From positions 62,001-126,000 of the forward strand of contig NZ_JAAXOX010000009.1 in the NCBI RefSeq assembly GCF_012396125.1: a stretch of DNA of 64,000 nucleotides, given 5' to 3'. Position 1 is the first letter of the stretch. Each line of letters starts with the position of its first letter. The notes below the pieces were generated by a model. That model was not told the DNA's origin. It saw only the letters and a program-made list of their open reading frames with translations, and searched no databases. This document shows, piece after piece, positions 30,124-39,290 of this stretch. The translations under genes were made by a program, and so were the position numbers. The stretch is from Cellulomonas denverensis (lineage in GTDB: Bacteria > Actinomycetota > Actinomycetes > Actinomycetales > Cellulomonadaceae).

Positions 30124-30184
30124 GCGGTGCTCCGCGCGGTGTGTCCCATGCCGAGCACGGGCCAGACCACGCCGGAACGGCTCG

Positions 30185-30388
30185 CTCACGCCGCGCCGGC
30201 GCTCGCTCCACGCCAGGGCAGGTGAGCCCGAGCCGCGGCCGGCTCACCCGCGCCCGCAGTGTGGCTCACCCTCGAATACGGCTCAGCTCACGCCGCGCCG
30301 GCACTCGCTCCACGCCAGGGCAGGTGAGCCCGCGCCACGGCCGGCTCACCTGCGCCCGCAGCGTGGCTCACCCCCGAAAACGGCTCAG
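30185..30388. repeat. Tandem 102-bp duplication between hisD and recQ, with terminator-like hairpins
   Basis: Two copies of a 102-bp unit start at CTCACGCCGCG (30185 and 30287) and differ at roughly nine positions by eye. Each holds an inverted repeat GGTGAGCC/GGCTCACC with a 12-base loop: 30221-30248 (8 bp) and 30321-30352 (10 bp, CAGGTGAGCC/GGCTCACCTG). The second copy runs into the recQ stop codon at 30385. Sitting between convergent genes, the hairpins could terminate both. Confidence 0.8.
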
Positions 30389-32547
30389 CCCACGCCGAGC
30401 ACGAAGGGCATCACCTCCGCGGCGCCCGCGCGGCGCAGCAGGCGGGCCGCGACGGTCAGCGTCCACCCGCTGTCCACCCGGTCGTCCACCAGCAGCACCC
30501 GTCGTCCGGGCAGCCCTGCCGCGGCCGCCGGGGACAGGTCGAGCTCCAGGCGCCGGACCACCCCGGCGAGCCGGTGCGCGGAGTTCACGTCGTGCCGCCC
30601 GGCGACCGTCCCCGGCGCCGGGCGCACGGAGCCGACCACCGGGACGCCGAGGTGCCGGGCCACCCCCTCGGCCAGGTGCCGGACCAGCGCGGTCTGCCGC
30701 TCGGACTCGATCAGCACCACTCCCTCCGGCGGCGCCGACCACTCCCAGGCGTCCAGGGTGGCGAGCACCGGCCCGCGCAGCGCCTGCGGCAGCCCGTCGG
30801 GTGCCGGGGCCTCCGGCGCGAACAGATCGCGCAGCAGCCCGCCCCAGCCGACCGAGTCCATCCGCGCCACCGCCCGGCCGGGTTCGGCGCGCTCCTCGGC
30901 GGCGATCCGGCCGGACAGCTCGATGCCGAGGGTGGCCATGCCGGAGGGCCACTGTCGTCGCGGGTCCACCACCACCCCGGCGGTGGCGAGCTGCTCCCGG
31001 GCGGCGGCGACCTGGTCGGCGTCCGGTGCGTGTCCGGGCGACCGGCCGGTGCAGGTGTCACACCGGCCGCACCGCCAGTCGGAGCCGGCGGCCAGGTCGG
31101 GGTCGTCCAACGCTCGACGCAGATGGGCCATCCGGCAACCGTCGGTGGCGATGTAGTCCAGCATCGACTGCTGTTCGGCCTTGCGGGTGGCGGTCACCCG
31201 GGCGTACCGCTCGCCGTCGTAGCTCCACGGCCGGCCGGTGGCCTCCCACCCGCCGCGGACCCGGCGCACCGCACCGTCCACGTCCAGCACCTTGAGCATC
31301 TGTTCCAGGCGACCGCGGCGCAGACTGACCCGGGGTTCCAGCGCGGTGGTGGACAGGGTGCCGTGCTCAGCGAGCGCGTCCAGGGCGGCCCGCACGTCGG
31401 CCTCCGGCGGGAAGGCGGTTCCGGCGAACCAGTCCCAGATCGCGCGGTCCTCCCGGCCGGGCAGCAGCACCGCGGCGGCCCGGCCACCGGCGGCCTCGGC
31501 GGCGCGACCGGCCCGGCCGACCTGCTGGTAGTAGCTGATCGGGGAGGAGGGGGCGCCCACGTGCACGACGAACCCAAGATCGGGTTTGTCGAAGCCCATC
31601 CCGAGCGCGGACGTGGCGACCAGGGCCTTGACCCGGTTCGCCAGCAGGTCCGCCTCGGCCTCCTCGCGCTCGGCCGGGTCGGTTTGCCCGGTGTAGACCC
31701 GCACGTCCAGACCGGCGGAGCGCAGGTGCTCGGTGACCTGGCCTGCGGCGGCGATGGTGAGGCAGTAGACGATCCCGGAACCGTCCAGCGCGGGCAGATT
31801 GGCGGTCAGCCAGGCCAGCTGTGCGGCGGTGTCGGGCAGCCGGACCACCGACAGGTCGAGGCTGGACCGGTCGAGCGGTCCGCGCAGCACCAGCACGTCC
31901 TGGTCTCGCCCGGTGCCGAGCTGCTCGGCGATGTCCGCGGTGACCCGCCCGTTCGCGGTGGCGGTGGTGGCGAGCACCGGGATCCCGGCGGGCAGGTCGG
32001 CCAGCAGGGTGCGCAGCCGCCGGTAGTCGGGCCGGAAGTCGTGCCCCCAGTCGGAGATGCAGTGTGCCTCGTCGACCACCACTAGCCCGGCGTCGGCGGC
32101 CAGGGCGGGCAGCACCTCGTCCCGGAACGCCGGGTTGTTCAGCCGCTCCGGGCTGACCAGCAGCACGTCGATCTGCCCGGCGGCGACCGCGGCGTGCACC
32201 TCGTCCCACTCGGTGACGTTGGCGGAGTTGAGCGTCGCCGCCCGCACCCCGGCACCGGCGGCGGAGGCGACCTGGTTGCGCATCAGGGCCAGCAGCGGCG
32301 ACACCAGCACCGTGGGTCCCGCGCCCCGGGCCCGCAGCAGGGCGGTCGCCACGAAGTACACCGCCGACTTGCCCCACCCGGTGCGCTGGACGACCAGGGC
32401 TCGCCGGTGGTCGCGCACCAGCGCCTCGATCGCCCGCCACTGGTCGTCGCGCAGCCGGGCATCCGGGCGGCCGACCAGGCGGCGCAGCACGGCCTCGGCC
32501 TCGGCGCGCAGGTCCTCGGCGACGGTGGGATCGGGTGTGGTGCTCAT
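30385..32547 (-). CDS. RqlH-type RecQ family DNA helicase with C-terminal phosphoribosyltransferase-like domain
   Basis: A 720-residue helicase. The Walker A motif is QRTGWGKS (54-61), motif II is VVVDEAHCISDWGHDFRPDYRRL, and motif VI lies near QQVGRAGRAAEAAGGR. Four cysteines (DGCRM and RCGRCDTCTG, about 470-495) form the zinc site. The last 160 residues are a phosphoribosyltransferase-like fold ending in VLLVDDRVDSGWTLTVAARLL, the hallmark of mycobacterial RqlH. RqlH unwinds 3'-tailed duplexes; the role of its last domain is unknown. ATG 32547 follows TAGGCT by eight bases, a leaderless start. The gene lies opposite to, and inside, the his cluster. Confidence 0.92.
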   Translation of the reverse strand: MSTTPDPTVAEDLRAEAEAVLRRLVGRPDARLRDDQWRAIEALVRDHRRALVVQRTGWGKSAVYFVATALLRARGAGPTVLVSPLLALMRNQVASAAGAGVRAATLNSANVTEWDEVHAAVAAGQIDVLLVSPERLNNPAFRDEVLPALAADAGLVVVDEAHCISDWGHDFRPDYRRLRTLLADLPAGIPVLATTATANGRVTADIAEQLGTGRDQDVLVLRGPLDRSSLDLSVVRLPDTAAQLAWLTANLPALDGSGIVYCLTIAAAGQVTEHLRSAGLDVRVYTGQTDPAEREEAEADLLANRVKALVATSALGMGFDKPDLGFVVHVGAPSSPISYYQQVGRAGRAAEAAGGRAAAVLLPGREDRAIWDWFAGTAFPPEADVRAALDALAEHGTLSTTALEPRVSLRRGRLEQMLKVLDVDGAVRRVRGGWEATGRPWSYDGERYARVTATRKAEQQSMLDYIATDGCRMAHLRRALDDPDLAAGSDWRCGRCDTCTGRSPGHAPDADQVAAAREQLATAGVVVDPRRQWPSGMATLGIELSGRIAAEERAEPGRAVARMDSVGWGGLLRDLFAPEAPAPDGLPQALRGPVLATLDAWEWSAPPEGVVLIESERQTALVRHLAEGVARHLGVPVVGSVRPAPGTVAGRHDVNSAHRLAGVVRRLELDLSPAAAAGLPGRRVLLVDDRVDSGWTLTVAARLLRRAGAAEVMPFVLGVG

Positions 32548-32561
32548 GGCCGGGCAGCCTA
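32547..32561 (-). promoter_or_regulatory. -10 element of a leaderless recQ promoter
   Basis: TAGGCT on the minus strand (32561 to 32556) ends eight bases before the ATG at 32547. No ribosome binding site is visible. Confidence 0.5.
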
Positions 32562-32686
32562 GGCGCAGCTCCCGACAGCCGGGGCCGGGCTGGGGACCAC
32601 CGCGCCGAGTCATCCGATGTGGACAGCCGAACGCCGGGTTCGCGCCGTGCCTGTGGACAACTCCGGGGCCCGGCCCTCGGCGTGGA

Positions 32687-32699
32687 TACCATCGGCCCG
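32687..32699 (+). promoter_or_regulatory. -10 element of a leaderless hisC promoter
   Basis: TACCAT at 32687-32692 lies six bases before the hisC GTG at 32699, again without a Shine-Dalgarno sequence. It would supply transcription for hisC-hisB now that hisD is separated from them. Confidence 0.45.
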
Positions 32700-33835
32700 T
32701 GACCGTTTCACCCGACCCCACGACCGCCGCACCCCGCAGTGCGGCGCTGCCGGTGCGCCCCGAACTGGCCGGTGAGGCGCCCTACGGCGCTCCGCAGCTC
32801 GACGTGCCGGTGCTGCTGAACGTGAACGAGAACCCGTATCCGCCCTCGCCGGAGGTGGTGCGGGAGATCGCCGACGCGGTCGCCGGGGCGGCACACGGCC
32901 TGAACCGCTACCCGGACCGCGAGTTCCTGGACCTGCGCGCCGACCTCGCGGACTACCTCGCGGTTGAGTCCGGTGTCCGGCTGCCCGCGGAGCAGATCTG
33001 GGCCGCGAACGGGTCGAACGAGGTGATGCTGCACCTGCTGCAGGGCTTCGGTGGCCCGGGCCGCACCGCGGTGTCCTTCGCGCCGACCTACTCGATGTAC
33101 CCCGAGTACGCCCGGGACACCCACACCCGCTGGATCGCGGGCCGGCGGACCGAGGACTTCGACATCGACCCGGCCGAGGCCCGCGGGCTGCTTGCCCGGG
33201 AGGCGCCGTCGGTGGTGCTGCTGACCAGCCCGAACAACCCGACCGGCACCGCGCTGGCTCTAGACACGGTGCGCGAGGTGCTCGATGCCGCGGCCGAGGT
33301 GCCGGGCGGCTGCGTGGTGGTGGTCGACGAGGCCTACGGCGAGTTCCGGCGCGACGGCGTGCCCTCCGCGCTGACCCTGCTGGCGGAGTACCCGCACCTG
33401 GCGGTCAGCCGCACCATGTCGAAGGCTTTCGGCCTGGCCGGCGCCCGGATCGGATACTTGGCCGGCTCCCGCGAGCTGGTGGACGTGCTGCGGATCGTCC
33501 GGCTGCCGTACCACCTGTCCGCGGTGACCCAGGCGACCGCCCGGGCGGCGCTGCGGCACTCGGCGGAGCTGATGGCCCAGGTCGGTTCGCTGCGGGCCGA
33601 GCGGGACGCCCTGGTGGACTGGCTGCGCGCGCAGGGACACCGGGTGGCGGACTCGGACGCGAACTTCGTGCTGTTCGGGACGTTCCCGGACCGGCACGCG
33701 GTCTGGCAGGGACTGCTGGACCGGGGGGTGCTGATCCGTGAGGTCGGGCCCGAGGGATGGCTGCGGGTGTCGGTCGGCACCCCGCAGGAGACCGCGGCGT
33801 TCAAGGCCGCACTGAGCGAGGTGGTGGGGCAGTGA
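32699..33835 (+). CDS. hisC: Histidinol-phosphate aminotransferase
   Basis: A 378-residue fold-type I PLP enzyme that transfers an amino group from glutamate to imidazole-acetol phosphate. It shows [54 protein letters not shown] and the lysine motif [17 protein letters not shown] near residue 240. The GTG at 32699 has a leaderless -10. Its stop overlaps the hisB start as GTGA. The paralogous aromatic aminotransferases look similar, but the his context settles the call. Confidence 0.95.
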   Translation: MTVSPDPTTAAPRSAALPVRPELAGEAPYGAPQLDVPVLLNVNENPYPPSPEVVREIADAVAGAAHGLNRYPDREFLDLRADLADYLAVESGVRLPAEQIWAANGSNEVMLHLLQGFGGPGRTAVSFAPTYSMYPEYARDTHTRWIAGRRTEDFDIDPAEARGLLAREAPSVVLLTSPNNPTGTALALDTVREVLDAAAEVPGGCVVVVDEAYGEFRRDGVPSALTLLAEYPHLAVSRTMSKAFGLAGARIGYLAGSRELVDVLRIVRLPYHLSAVTQATARAALRHSAELMAQVGSLRAERDALVDWLRAQGHRVADSDANFVLFGTFPDRHAVWQGLLDRGVLIREVGPEGWLRVSVGTPQETAAFKAALSEVVGQ

Positions 33836-34434
33836 GCGCACGGACCGCACGGATCGAGCGGACGACCAGCGAGTCCAGCGTCGTGGTGGAGGTGGACCTG
33901 GACGGCACCGGCCGCACGGACATCAGCACCACCGTCCCGTTCTACGACCACATGCTCACCGCGCTGGGCAAGCACTCCCTGATCGACCTGACCGTCCGGG
34001 CCACCGGCGACACCGAGATCGACGCGCACCACACCGTCGAGGACGTGGCGATCTGCCTGGGCGAGGCACTGCGCGAGGCGCTCGGCGACAAGCGCGGCAT
34101 CTCCCGGTACGGCGACGCCACGGTGCCGCTGGACGAGGCACTGGCCCAGGCGGTGGTGGACGTGTCCGGCCGCCCGTACCTGGTGCACTCCGGCGAACCG
34201 GCCGGGCAGGAGTATCACCTGATCGGCGGCCACTTCACCGGCTCGCTGACCCGGCACGTGCTGGAGTCGATCGCCCACCACGCCGCCTTCACCGTGCACG
34301 TGCGGGTGCTGGCCGGCCGCGACCCGCACCACATCGTCGAGGCCCAGTTCAAGGCGCTGGCCCGGGCCCTGCGCGCCGCGGTGGCCGTCGACCCCCGGGT
34401 GGACGGCATCCCGAGCACGAAGGGCGCGCTGTGA
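33832..34434 (+). CDS. hisB: Imidazoleglycerol-phosphate dehydratase
   Basis: A 200-residue manganese-dependent dehydratase, without the phosphatase domain fused to it in enterobacteria. Metal-binding histidines lie in [44 protein letters not shown] and [18 protein letters not shown]. It converts imidazole glycerol phosphate to imidazole-acetol phosphate, the substrate of HisC. The GTG start overlaps hisC and the stop overlaps the next gene, both by four bases. Confidence 0.97.
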   Translation: MSARTARIERTTSESSVVVEVDLDGTGRTDISTTVPFYDHMLTALGKHSLIDLTVRATGDTEIDAHHTVEDVAICLGEALREALGDKRGISRYGDATVPLDEALAQAVVDVSGRPYLVHSGEPAGQEYHLIGGHFTGSLTRHVLESIAHHAAFTVHVRVLAGRDPHHIVEAQFKALARALRAAVAVDPRVDGIPSTKGAL

Positions 34435-34931
34435 GCGACGACGACGACCTCGGCATCGAGATCCCGGACGACCTGTCCGGGCTGGCGGAGGCCTCCGCGC
34501 CGGATGAGCCCACGATCACGCTGCTGGTGACCCAGGTCGCCGAGGCCAAGCCGCTGGCCGCCGCCTGCTCGCTGGCGGGGATCGATGTGGACGCGGTGCC
34601 GTCACCGGTCGGGGCGCTCGCGGTGCTGCGGGCCGCGCCGAACGCTGCGGCCGGCACCGCGGCGGCCGCTGCCCTGTCCCGGATCCTGCCGATGGCCCCG
34701 GTGCTGTTGCTCGACCGGCGCGGTGGGCGGATCGCCGCGAGCCGGTGGAGCGGTGGTGAGCACGAGGACGACCTGGCCGCCGGGCTGGTGCTGTCCGGTG
34801 CGCCGTCGGAGCTGGAGGACCTGCTGCTGGGCACCCGGACCCCGGCGGAGGTGCCCGGGACGGTCACCAGCGTCGGCATGTCCCGGTGGAGCGCGATGCG
34901 CGCGCTGTCCGCAGGTCGGCGGAAGAAGTAG
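34431..34931 (+). CDS. Uncharacterised protein translationally coupled to hisB
   Basis: A 166-residue protein I do not recognise. It begins with an acidic stretch ([14 protein letters not shown]) and continues with an alternating alpha/beta pattern. Alanine-rich helices ([20 protein letters not shown]) and a basic C terminus ([11 protein letters not shown]) follow. No signal peptide, membrane helix or catalytic motif is visible. Its GTG overlaps the hisB stop, so it is made together with histidine enzymes. A hairpin after it (34963-34979) suggests it ends that operon. Confidence 0.75.
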   Translation: MSDDDDLGIEIPDDLSGLAEASAPDEPTITLLVTQVAEAKPLAAACSLAGIDVDAVPSPVGALAVLRAAPNAAAGTAAAAALSRILPMAPVLLLDRRGGRIAASRWSGGEHEDDLAAGLVLSGAPSELEDLLLGTRTPAEVPGTVTSVGMSRWSAMRALSAGRRKK

Positions 34932-34962
34932 CGACCGGCCCGCGCCAGGACAGGCGTCACCG

Positions 34963-34979
34963 ACCGGACCGTGTCCGGT
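34963..34979 (+). terminator. Hairpin ending the hisC-hisB transcript
   Basis: ACCGGAC and GTCCGGT form a perfect 7-bp stem with a three-base loop 31 bases after the preceding stop codon. There is no U-tract. A new promoter for hisH follows directly. Confidence 0.45.
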
Positions 34980-35028
34980 GTCACCGCCCGCCCCTCGGGA
35001 CACCGGCCACCGCGGGACCCGGGCCGGT

Positions 35029-35041
35029 TAGCCTGGGGACG
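35029..35041 (+). promoter_or_regulatory. -10 element of a leaderless hisH promoter
   Basis: TAGCCT at 35029-35034 lies six bases before the hisH GTG at 35041; no ribosome binding site is present. Confidence 0.5.
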
Positions 35042-35685
35042 TGCCACAACCTGATGTCGTCGTCCTGGACTACGGATTCGGAAACGTCCGGTCCGCCGTG
35101 CGCGCCCTGGAACGGGTCGGCGCCGAGGTCGAGCTGACCAACGACCCCCATCGCGCCGCCGAGGCCGACGGCCTGGTGGTGCCCGGCGTGGGGGCGTTCG
35201 CCGCGGTGATGGCCGGGCTGCGCGAGGTGCGCGGCGACCAGATCGTCGACCGCCGGCTGGCCGGTGGCCGCCCGGTGCTGGGCATCTGCGTCGGGATGCA
35301 GGTGATGTTCGCGCAGGGCGACGAGCACGGCACCCTGACCGACGGTCTCGGCGAGTGGCCGGGGCTGGTCGACCGCCTGGAGGCCGACGTGGTGCCGCAC
35401 ATGGGTTGGGCCACCGTGGAGGCCCCCGAGGGCAGCCGGTTGTTCGCCGGGGTCGAGGACGAGCGGTTCTACTTCGTGCACTCCTACGCCGCGCGGAGCT
35501 TCCCCCTGGACGAGACCGCGGACCCGAGCCGTTTCACCCCGCCGCTGGTGACCTGGGCCGATCACGGCGGGCGCTTCGTCGCCGCGGTCGAGAACGGGCC
35601 GCTGGCCGCCACCCAGTTCCACCCGGAGAAGTCCGGCGACGCCGGCGCCGCGCTGCTGCGCAACTGGGTGCAGAGCCTGCGCTGA
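35041..35685 (+). CDS. hisH: Imidazole glycerol phosphate synthase, glutaminase subunit
   Basis: A 214-residue class I glutamine amidotransferase that supplies ammonia to HisF. The catalytic cysteine is in [11 protein letters not shown] (about residue 83), and the His-Glu pair is in [11 protein letters not shown] near the C terminus. VPGVGAF forms the oxyanion region. hisF is not in this window. It is followed by priA after 41 bp with its own GAGGAG ribosome binding site. Confidence 0.96.
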   Translation: MPQPDVVVLDYGFGNVRSAVRALERVGAEVELTNDPHRAAEADGLVVPGVGAFAAVMAGLREVRGDQIVDRRLAGGRPVLGICVGMQVMFAQGDEHGTLTDGLGEWPGLVDRLEADVVPHMGWATVEAPEGSRLFAGVEDERFYFVHSYAARSFPLDETADPSRFTPPLVTWADHGGRFVAAVENGPLAATQFHPEKSGDAGAALLRNWVQSLR

Positions 35686-35726
35686 CCCGCCGCCCGACCC
35701 CACCCCGCACCGTCACGAGGAGACCC

Positions 35727-36470
35727 ATGACCACCGACCGCCTGCAGCTCCTGCCCGCCGTGGACGTCGCCGACGGGCAGGCCGTGCGCCTGGTCCAGGG
35801 CGAGGCCGGGTCGGAGACCTCCTACGGCGACCCGCTGTCGGCCGCGCTCGACTGGCAGGCCGGCGGTGCGGAGTGGATCCACCTGGTGGACCTGGACGCC
35901 GCCTTCGGCCGCGGGTCGAACGCACCGCTGCTCGCCGAGGTGACCGCGGACCTGACCGGCCGGGGGGTGCGGGTGGAGCTGTCCGGCGGCATCCGGGACG
36001 ACGCCTCCCTGGAACGTGCGCTGGGCACCGGCGCCGCCCGGGTGAACCTGGGCACCGCCGCGCTGGAGGACCCGGAGTGGACCGCCGACGCCATCGCCCG
36101 GCACGGCGACGCCATCGCGGTGGGCCTGGACGTGCGCGGCACCACGCTGGCGGCGCGCGGCTGGACCCGGGAGGGCGGCGACCTCTGGGAGGTGCTGGCC
36201 CGGCTGGACCAGGCGGGGTGTGCGCGGTACGTGGTGACCGACGTGACCAAGGACGGCACCCTGCGCGGCCCCAATGTGGACCTGCTGCGCGAGGTGTGTC
36301 GCCGGACCGATGCCCCGGTGGTCGCCTCCGGCGGGATCTCCTCGCTGGAGGACCTGCGGGTGCTGCGCGAGCTGGTGGCCGAGGGCGTGGAGGGTGCGAT
36401 CGTCGGCAAGGCGCTGTACGCCGGGGCGTTCACCCTGCCGGAGGCGCTGGACGTCGCGGGTCGCCCGTGA
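35727..36470 (+). CDS. priA: Bifunctional phosphoribosyl isomerase PriA (HisA/TrpF type)
   Basis: A 247-residue beta/alpha barrel that isomerises ProFAR in histidine synthesis. Actinobacterial PriA enzymes also isomerise PRA in tryptophan synthesis because they lack a separate TrpF. Barrel aspartates are in [10 protein letters not shown] and [11 protein letters not shown]. The arginine/tryptophan loop [12 protein letters not shown] and [10 protein letters not shown] are closest to mycobacterial PriA. Dual function is inferred from that similarity; whether a trpF exists elsewhere cannot be seen. ATG 35727 follows GAGGAG. Confidence 0.92.
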   Translation: MTTDRLQLLPAVDVADGQAVRLVQGEAGSETSYGDPLSAALDWQAGGAEWIHLVDLDAAFGRGSNAPLLAEVTADLTGRGVRVELSGGIRDDASLERALGTGAARVNLGTAALEDPEWTADAIARHGDAIAVGLDVRGTTLAARGWTREGGDLWEVLARLDQAGCARYVVTDVTKDGTLRGPNVDLLREVCRRTDAPVVASGGISSLEDLRVLRELVAEGVEGAIVGKALYAGAFTLPEALDVAGRP

Positions 36471-37285
36471 CCGGCAGGGAGCTGCCGCCGACCTCGGCCT
36501 TCGCCGGGGACGACGGCTCGGCCGACCCGGGGCTGGCCGCGGTGCTCGCCGACCACGCCGAGGGGCGGGCCGGGGTGCCGGAGGTGGTGGCCGCGCTGGC
36601 CGGGACCCGGGTGCTGGTGCCGGTGCTGGCCGAGGCGGAGGCGACCGAGGTCGTGCACGGGCACACGGTGGACCGGGAGGCGTCGGCCGGGATCGTGGCG
36701 TTGCAGGCGCCGGACGGCCGGACCGCGCTGCCGGTGTTCAGCTCGGTGGCGGCGATGACCGCCTGGCGCGCCGACGCCCGGCCGGTGCCGAGCGAGATCG
36801 CCCGGGCCGCGCTGTCGGCGGTCGAGGAGGGCTGGGAGTTGCTGGTGCTCGACCCCGGCGGCCCGGTCACGGTGCTGGTGCCCCGGCCCGCGGTGTGGGC
36901 GCTCGCGCAGCAGACCGACTGGGCCCCCGCGGTCGTCGGCACCGGGGCGGACCGCACGGTGGTCCCGGAGGTCCGGGACGCGGTCCGCGAGGCGATCACC
37001 GCCGTGCTGGCGGTGGGGGAGTCGGCGGAGTCCGAGCAGGCGACCGCACCGCGCCGGCACTGGTGGCAGCGCGAGCGCACGCCCGCACCGGCCGCCGCGC
37101 CGCCGGCCGTCCGCGAGGTGGTGGTGGCGCCGGGCGACCGGGCCGAGCTGAGCGTGGAGCTGCACCTGGTGCCAGGCCTGGACCGCGGCACCGTGGACAC
37201 CCTGGTGCGGGCGGTCGGCGCCGCGCTGGCCGGCAGCGAGTCGGTGACCCGCCGGGTGGACTCGGTCCAGGTCCGGCTGCGCTGA
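36467..37285 (+). CDS. SseB family protein
   Basis: A 272-residue soluble protein with an N-terminal SseB-like domain (about 30-140). [12 protein letters not shown] is followed by a [17 protein letters not shown] segment and a PSEIARAAL loop. The second half has a linker with HWWQRER and a C-terminal domain of unknown type. SseB proteins are found beside his and infC genes in actinobacteria but have no settled function. Its GTG overlaps the priA stop by four bases, so the two are co-translated. Confidence 0.8.
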   Translation: MTGRELPPTSAFAGDDGSADPGLAAVLADHAEGRAGVPEVVAALAGTRVLVPVLAEAEATEVVHGHTVDREASAGIVALQAPDGRTALPVFSSVAAMTAWRADARPVPSEIARAALSAVEEGWELLVLDPGGPVTVLVPRPAVWALAQQTDWAPAVVGTGADRTVVPEVRDAVREAITAVLAVGESAESEQATAPRRHWWQRERTPAPAAAPPAVREVVVAPGDRAELSVELHLVPGLDRGTVDTLVRAVGAALAGSESVTRRVDSVQVRLR

Positions 37286-37294
37286 GGCCGCGGA

Positions 37295-37849
37295 TCAGCT
37301 CCGGCGGCGCAGCAGCGACACGATCGGCAGCGTCACCGCCAGTGCGGTCCCGACCAGGGCACCGACGATCTGCCCGCCGAGGATCACCCGGTTCAGGTCC
37401 ATCGCCGGCTGCCAGCTGACGTCGCCGTCGCGCACGACGTAGACCCCGAGCGGGCGGATCTGGGTGCCAAACGCCCCGGCCCCGGCCCGGCCCATCCCGT
37501 TGGCCCGGCCGCCGCGGGGGTGTCCGTGCGGGTGCCGGTGGTGCCCCCAGGGGCCGGGTCGCGGGCCGTCCGCCGGGGCCGGTCCGTCCTGCGGGTCGGC
37601 GCCGTCCTCCGGGGTGGTGTCCGGCTCCGGGTCGTGCTGCGGTCCGCGCCGGCCGTCGCTGAGCCGTCCCCGGCCACCCGCGGCGGCCCGGGCATGGGCG
37701 CCGGTGACCAGGGCGACCGGGATCACCAGGGCGCCGTCCTGCTGGTACGCCTCACCGAACACCCGGCGGACGGAGAAGGTGTCGCTGGCCGCGTCGGTGA
37801 GCGCGGTGAGGTCGTCGATCGAGGGATCGACGGGGTGGTCGTGGCTCAT
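37295..37849 (-). CDS. GerW/YtfJ-like sporulation-type protein with a His/Gly/Pro-rich insert
   Basis: A 184-residue protein. Conserved YtfJ segments lie at residues 25-50 (SVRRVFGEAYQQDGALVIPV) and 115-150 (FGTQIRPLGVYVVRDGDVSW). Between them is a low-complexity insert rich in Asp, Pro, Gly and His (WGHHRHPHGHPRGG). The C terminus holds a hydrophobic helix (GGQIVGALVGTALAVTLPIV). The family is named for a Bacillus spore protein, but homologues occur in non-sporulating actinobacteria. ATG 37849 has a perfect AGGAGG upstream. Confidence 0.75.
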   Translation of the reverse strand: MSHDHPVDPSIDDLTALTDAASDTFSVRRVFGEAYQQDGALVIPVALVTGAHARAAAGGRGRLSDGRRGPQHDPEPDTTPEDGADPQDGPAPADGPRPGPWGHHRHPHGHPRGGRANGMGRAGAGAFGTQIRPLGVYVVRDGDVSWQPAMDLNRVILGGQIVGALVGTALAVTLPIVSLLRRRS

Positions 37850-37913
37850 GGCTGCCTCCTGGTGCGGGATCCGGACGACCACCGTCGCACGGACCGTGCG
37901 GTGGAGGAAGGGC

Positions 37914-38651
37914 TTACCCGGAGCAGGTGGCGCTCGGCACCAGGGCCGACTCGTCCGCGAGGATGCTGCGCAGCGTGCTGACCGGCACCACGAAGCTCTG
38001 CCCGCTGTCGTTCTTGGCGTAGACCACGCCGACCACGACGCCGGTGCTGTCCAGCACCGCCGAGCCGGAGGAGCCGGGTTCCACCGGTGCGTCGGTGAGC
38101 AGCACCTCGCCCAGGTTGCTGTGCAGCGGGTCGGGGGTGCTGCCGATCACCTTGCCGCTGGTCACGGTCAGTGCCCCACCCTCGGGGTAGCCGACCACCG
38201 TGATCGGGTCGCCGGGCTGCGGGTCCGCGTCGCCGAGCCGGGTGGCGGACGGCAGGGCATCGTCGGTGCGGACCAGCGCCAGGTCGGCCACCGGGGCGGA
38301 GGCGGAGGTGGACACCGCCAGGTCGCGCCCGTCGTAGGTGCTGAGCTGCAGTTCCGCGGAGTCGGCGATCACGTGCCGGTTGGTGATCAGGGTGTGCTCG
38401 TCGATCGCGAAGCCCGAGCCGGTGCTGACCGATCCGCAGCCGACGTTCCGGACCCGGACCGACATCCGCTGTGCGGCGTCGAAGCCGTCGGGGGACAGGT
38501 TGCCGGTGGAGGACGGGACCGGTTGGGGCAGGCTGGACGGCACCAGGTCGGTGGGCGGGTCGCCGGGCATGGTGAACGAGGAGCAGCCGGCCAGCAGCGC
38601 ACAGCATGCCGCGAGGGCCACGGCCGCGCGTACCCGGTGGGACCGGCTCAT
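37914..38651 (-). CDS. Secreted trypsin-like serine protease lipoprotein
   Basis: A 245-residue lipoprotein with a twin-basic start and a lipobox (ALLAGCSS, cysteine at residue 23). A chymotrypsin-fold protease domain follows. The triad is visible as His in ITNRHVIADS, Asp in VADLALVRTDD and Ser in EPGSSGSAVLDS. Such HtrA-like proteases without a PDZ domain are found on actinobacterial cell surfaces. The ATG overlaps the stop of the upstream coiled-coil gene as ATGA, so both form one operon. The substrate is unknown. Confidence 0.88.
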   Translation of the reverse strand: MSRSHRVRAAVALAACCALLAGCSSFTMPGDPPTDLVPSSLPQPVPSSTGNLSPDGFDAAQRMSVRVRNVGCGSVSTGSGFAIDEHTLITNRHVIADSAELQLSTYDGRDLAVSTSASAPVADLALVRTDDALPSATRLGDADPQPGDPITVVGYPEGGALTVTSGKVIGSTPDPLHSNLGEVLLTDAPVEPGSSGSAVLDSTGVVVGVVYAKNDSGQSFVVPVSTLRSILADESALVPSATCSG

Positions 38652-39250
38652 TCGGTGACGCCCCCGGTCAGTTCGCGCTGCAGGGCGTCATTGGCGGCGG
38701 AGGCGGCGGCGCACAGCTCGTCGACCTGGGTGCGGAAGGTCTGTAGCTGTTCCGGGTCGTAGGCGGCGGCGTTGTCGAGGTAGCCGACCAGTTCCTGCTG
38801 CCGGTTGATGCACTCGGTCAGCGACGTGGCCACCGACCCGGCCGCCGCGGAGACCCGCTGCTGGTAGTCGACGAGCTGGCGCTGGGCCTCCCGGTCGTCG
38901 CCGACCTCGGCCTTCTCCGCGGCCAGCTCGGTCACCCGCTGCTGCGAGGCGTCCAGCTGCTCCTGGACGGTGGCGAGCTCGGCCACGGTGCCCTCGTGCG
39001 CGGTGCGGAGCTGGGCGAGTTCCTCGCCGATCGTGCCGGCATCGGTCTCGACCTGGTCGGCGTAGGCGGCCCACCGGTCGCTGCGGAGCCAGAAGAACAC
39101 CGCCAGCGCCGAGACGGCCACCAGCAGCACGGCGAGCACCACGGCGATGATCCGCAACCGGCGCTGCGGACGGGCCGCGGGCGCGGGGGATTGGTGGTCG
39201 TCGAGGGATGCGAGGGGACCCAGCGGGTCCTCGGCTCCGGCGGTGGTCAC
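38648..39250 (-). CDS. Single-pass membrane protein with an extracellular coiled coil
   Basis: A 200-residue protein of unknown function. A polar N terminus of about 30 residues precedes one transmembrane helix (about 33-54, IIAVVLAVLLVAVSALAVFFWL). A long heptad-rich coiled coil follows (about 60-135, with TVQEQLDASQQRVTELAAEK), then a helical tail with two cysteines. It is encoded upstream of, and overlaps, the protease lipoprotein. The two may act together at the membrane; this is inferred from coupling only. GTG 39250 has a leaderless -10. Confidence 0.75.
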   Translation of the reverse strand: MTTAGAEDPLGPLASLDDHQSPAPAARPQRRLRIIAVVLAVLLVAVSALAVFFWLRSDRWAAYADQVETDAGTIGEELAQLRTAHEGTVAELATVQEQLDASQQRVTELAAEKAEVGDDREAQRQLVDYQQRVSAAAGSVATSLTECINRQQELVGYLDNAAAYDPEQLQTFRTQVDELCAAASAANDALQRELTGGVTE

Positions 39251-39263
39251 CTACGCAAGCCTA
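39250..39263 (-). promoter_or_regulatory. -10 element of a leaderless promoter for the coiled-coil/protease operon
   Basis: TAGGCT on the minus strand (39263 to 39258) ends seven bases before the GTG at 39250, with no Shine-Dalgarno sequence. Confidence 0.5.
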
Positions 39264-39290
39264 CGGGGCGCCGTGGAGCAGGGAGAATGG

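Noticed and set aside
30385..32547. recQ as part of a mobile element
   Set aside because: No transposase, integrase, tRNA or terminal repeats flank it and its codon composition matches the neighbours; the 102-bp duplication is on one side only.
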